DNA of 29,068 bases, taken from NCBI GenBank assembly GCA_003427395.1, contig BFEA01000963.1, positions 282,185-311,252 of the forward strand. The letters run 5' to 3'. Shown in pieces: positions 27,761-29,068 of this stretch. The DNA comes from Chara braunii. Taxonomy: Eukaryota > Streptophyta > Charophyceae > Charales > Characeae. The notes beneath the pieces were generated by a model. The model had not been told where the DNA came from and made no database searches. It was given only the letters and a program-made list of their open reading frames with translations. The translations under genes and the position numbers were made by a program. The first letter of the stretch is position 1, and the number at the start of each line of letters is the position of its first letter.

Positions 27761-28130
27761 ATTTCGGCAGCATTTTCTTACCCCAACGGGGTCAAAATAT
27801 GCAAAGAGAAGGGAGAGACTAAGAGAAGCACACTAATTTCTTTACAATGCCGCAAATTAAAATTTTCAGAAAAATAAATAAATAAGGAGGTTGAGAAGAG
27901 TGAAGAGAAAAACTAAGTTTTGGAATTTTTCAAAAATTTCGGCAGCATTTCATTACCCCCATGGGGTCGAAGTGTGCCGTCAAGAAAAAGACTAAGTAAA
28001 ATAAGAAGATTTTGTCAGCACTTCACTACCCCCAAGGTGTCAAGATGTGCTGAAAAAGACGAAGTATGAAAAAAACGAAAAATTTCGGCAGCACTTCGTT
28101 ACCCCCACGGGGTCAAAATGCGTGCCGAAA
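27761..28130. repeat. Four dispersed copies of a hairpin-forming repeat
   Basis: Units at 27761-27802, 27936-27979, 28011-28051 and 28081-28130 share TTTCGGCAGCA, TT(C/T)(A/G)TTACCCC, a two- to three-base centre, GGGGTCAAAATGTGCCG. Both the outer (CGGCAGCA/TGTGCCG) and inner (ACCCC/GGGGT) parts are self-complementary, best kept in the last unit. Spacers are A-rich and unlike one another; start spacing is about 175, 75 and 70 bases. Confidence 0.8.
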
Positions 28131-28285
28131 GCAAGGATGGCTAAGTCCTAATCAGATTTTAGGGTGCCGCAGAAAATTTCGAATTTTCAGAATAAATAAA
28201 TAAATAAAAAAATAAATCAGAAAATAAGAAAAGAGGTAGGGAATAAGATGATTCAGATTTTTGGAGGAAAATAAAATTTTACATC

Positions 28286-28662
28286 AAAAAGAAAGAGAAA
28301 AGAAGGAAAAACAGAAAAATTCGGAGTTGGGTGTTGGGGGGGATGGAAAAGTGATGAAGAAAGAGAGAAAGAAGTGAGAAGAGAAAGAAAAAGGTAAGGT
28401 GGGGGATGGGGGAGATGATGGGATTGTAGTTGGGGGAGGGAAGGAGGAGAAGAGGGTGGTAGGATGGGAGAGAAGGATATGAAAAAGGTGGAGAGAAGTA
28501 TGAGATTAGTGAGAAATGGTGAGTGGGGAGGAAAGGAGAGAAAAAGGTTGTGGAAGATGTGTCAAGAGGGAGGTAGGGGTAGAGTGTAGTGGTAGGGGGG
28601 AAAAGATGATTAGATGATGGGGGGAAAACGAGAAAAGAGGTTGGGGGAGAGTGGGTTGGTGG
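28286..28662. other. Cytosine-free purine-rich tract
   Basis: Only four C residues occur on the plus strand in 377 bases (28312, 28322, 28563, 28629), and 28323-28562 has none in 240 bases. G and A dominate, with many GGG and GGGG runs. In the sense direction of the chromovirus (minus strand) it is a long C/T-rich tract. Open frames found in it reflect the missing bases and are not genes. Confidence 0.9.
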
Positions 28663-29068
28663 CAGGATGGTGATACCAGACTCTTGGGTGGCCAAGAGCA
28701 AAGTCCTATCAAGGCCTTCAAGATGCTGTTGGTGTGATGCCACAGCAGTAATGATGATGATGGAGGGTTGGATGAGATCTTGATCAGCCACCCTACTGCC
28801 ACACTCACACAGCCCCCTAGCCAGGGGAAAATCTTGAACTGTTGTCAAACTGCTGCTGCAACAGTGTAGAGATAGTGAAAAAGAAAAAAATAATAATATA
28901 TATATGTCTGTGGCGCAGCCCCCTAGCCAGGGGGATCTTCAACAGGTCTCCACGTGGCAGTGCAGATTGCCACGTCTGCAGGCACCAGCAGCAGCCACGA
29001 CGTGCGCGGGGGGCCAAAAAGCTTCGCAGCACGCTGTTCGCTGCTCGCCGACGGGGGCGGGGGGGGGG
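28663..29068. other. Right end: presumed LTR or flank, with 18-bp direct repeat
   Basis: No gene. CAGCCCCCTAGCCAGGGG occurs at 28810-28827 and 28916-28933, each followed by a related ATCTT-AAC stretch. On the minus strand TGGTATCA at 28678-28671 matches the first eight bases of the initiator Met primer-binding site, but the following bases do not, so it is only a weak candidate for the chromovirus site. The window ends in a G run. Confidence 0.4.

Noticed and set aside
28671-28678. Primer-binding site of the chromovirus on the minus strand
   Set aside because: Only eight bases match and no LTR end can be seen next to it; kept only as a weak note.
28286-28848. Minus-strand open frames of 100-189 codons rich in Ser, Pro, Leu and Phe
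   Set aside because: They exist because stop codons are scarce in the C/T-rich strand; no protein pattern.

Overview
This looks like a repeat-dominated stretch of a green-lineage nuclear genome. The pointers are a plant-type chromovirus (Ty3/gypsy with a chromodomain), AAACCCTA telo-box repeats, several initiator-Met-type primer-binding sites, long poly(A)/poly(T) and microsatellite runs, and an assembly gap. A charophyte alga such as Chara would fit; this is an inference from the style of the elements, not proven here. I see no complete cellular housekeeping gene, rRNA, tRNA or CRISPR.

Layout. 1-435: C-terminal part of an unrecognised protein cut by the window edge. 659-3470: decayed Ty3/gypsy gag, zinc knuckle and protease. 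3471-5129: degraded gene of the DUF7869 type (ADNCGGQNKN and GHTHTDID motifs), joined to the retroelement remnant in the same frame; its 3' part is duplicated at 5562-5983, with a tandem array of palindromes (5181-5513) between the copies. 6174-10981: the most unusual part, five closely spaced same-strand genes. The second and third are clear paralogues, the first and fourth look like more distant relatives, and none resembles a family I know. This block is AT-richer than its neighbours and is followed by AT-rich DNA ending near 11880 in a sequence that matches the terminal inverted repeat of a foldback element at 16354-16708.

11881-17280: remains of LTR elements. Two primer-binding sites point away from each other (12071-12082 minus, 14314-14325 plus). 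A plus-strand pol remnant (15846-16353, 16713-16779) is interrupted by two non-autonomous DNA elements: a 1047-bp TIR element with an 8-bp target duplication (14703-15749) and a 355-bp foldback element with a 4-bp duplication (16354-16708). A 485-base gap follows.

17281-20640: a 546-bp foldback element (17362-17907), one unrecognised open frame (18434-19129) and non-coding DNA. 20854-27311: one nearly full-length minus-strand chromovirus with gag, zinc knuckle, protease, RT, RNase H, integrase and chromodomain. It holds about 13 in-frame stops, ten TAG, three TGA and no TAA, as expected if CAG (CHG) and CGA (CG) codons decayed through cytosine methylation. 27312-29068: its presumed leader, with telo-box repeats, four copies of a hairpin-forming repeat and a tract of about 377 bases with only four cytosines on the plus strand.

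As a whole the window is a graveyard of nested transposable elements surrounding one compact cluster of undescribed genes, which may be a cellular tandem family or cargo of a virus-like or DNA-transposon element.
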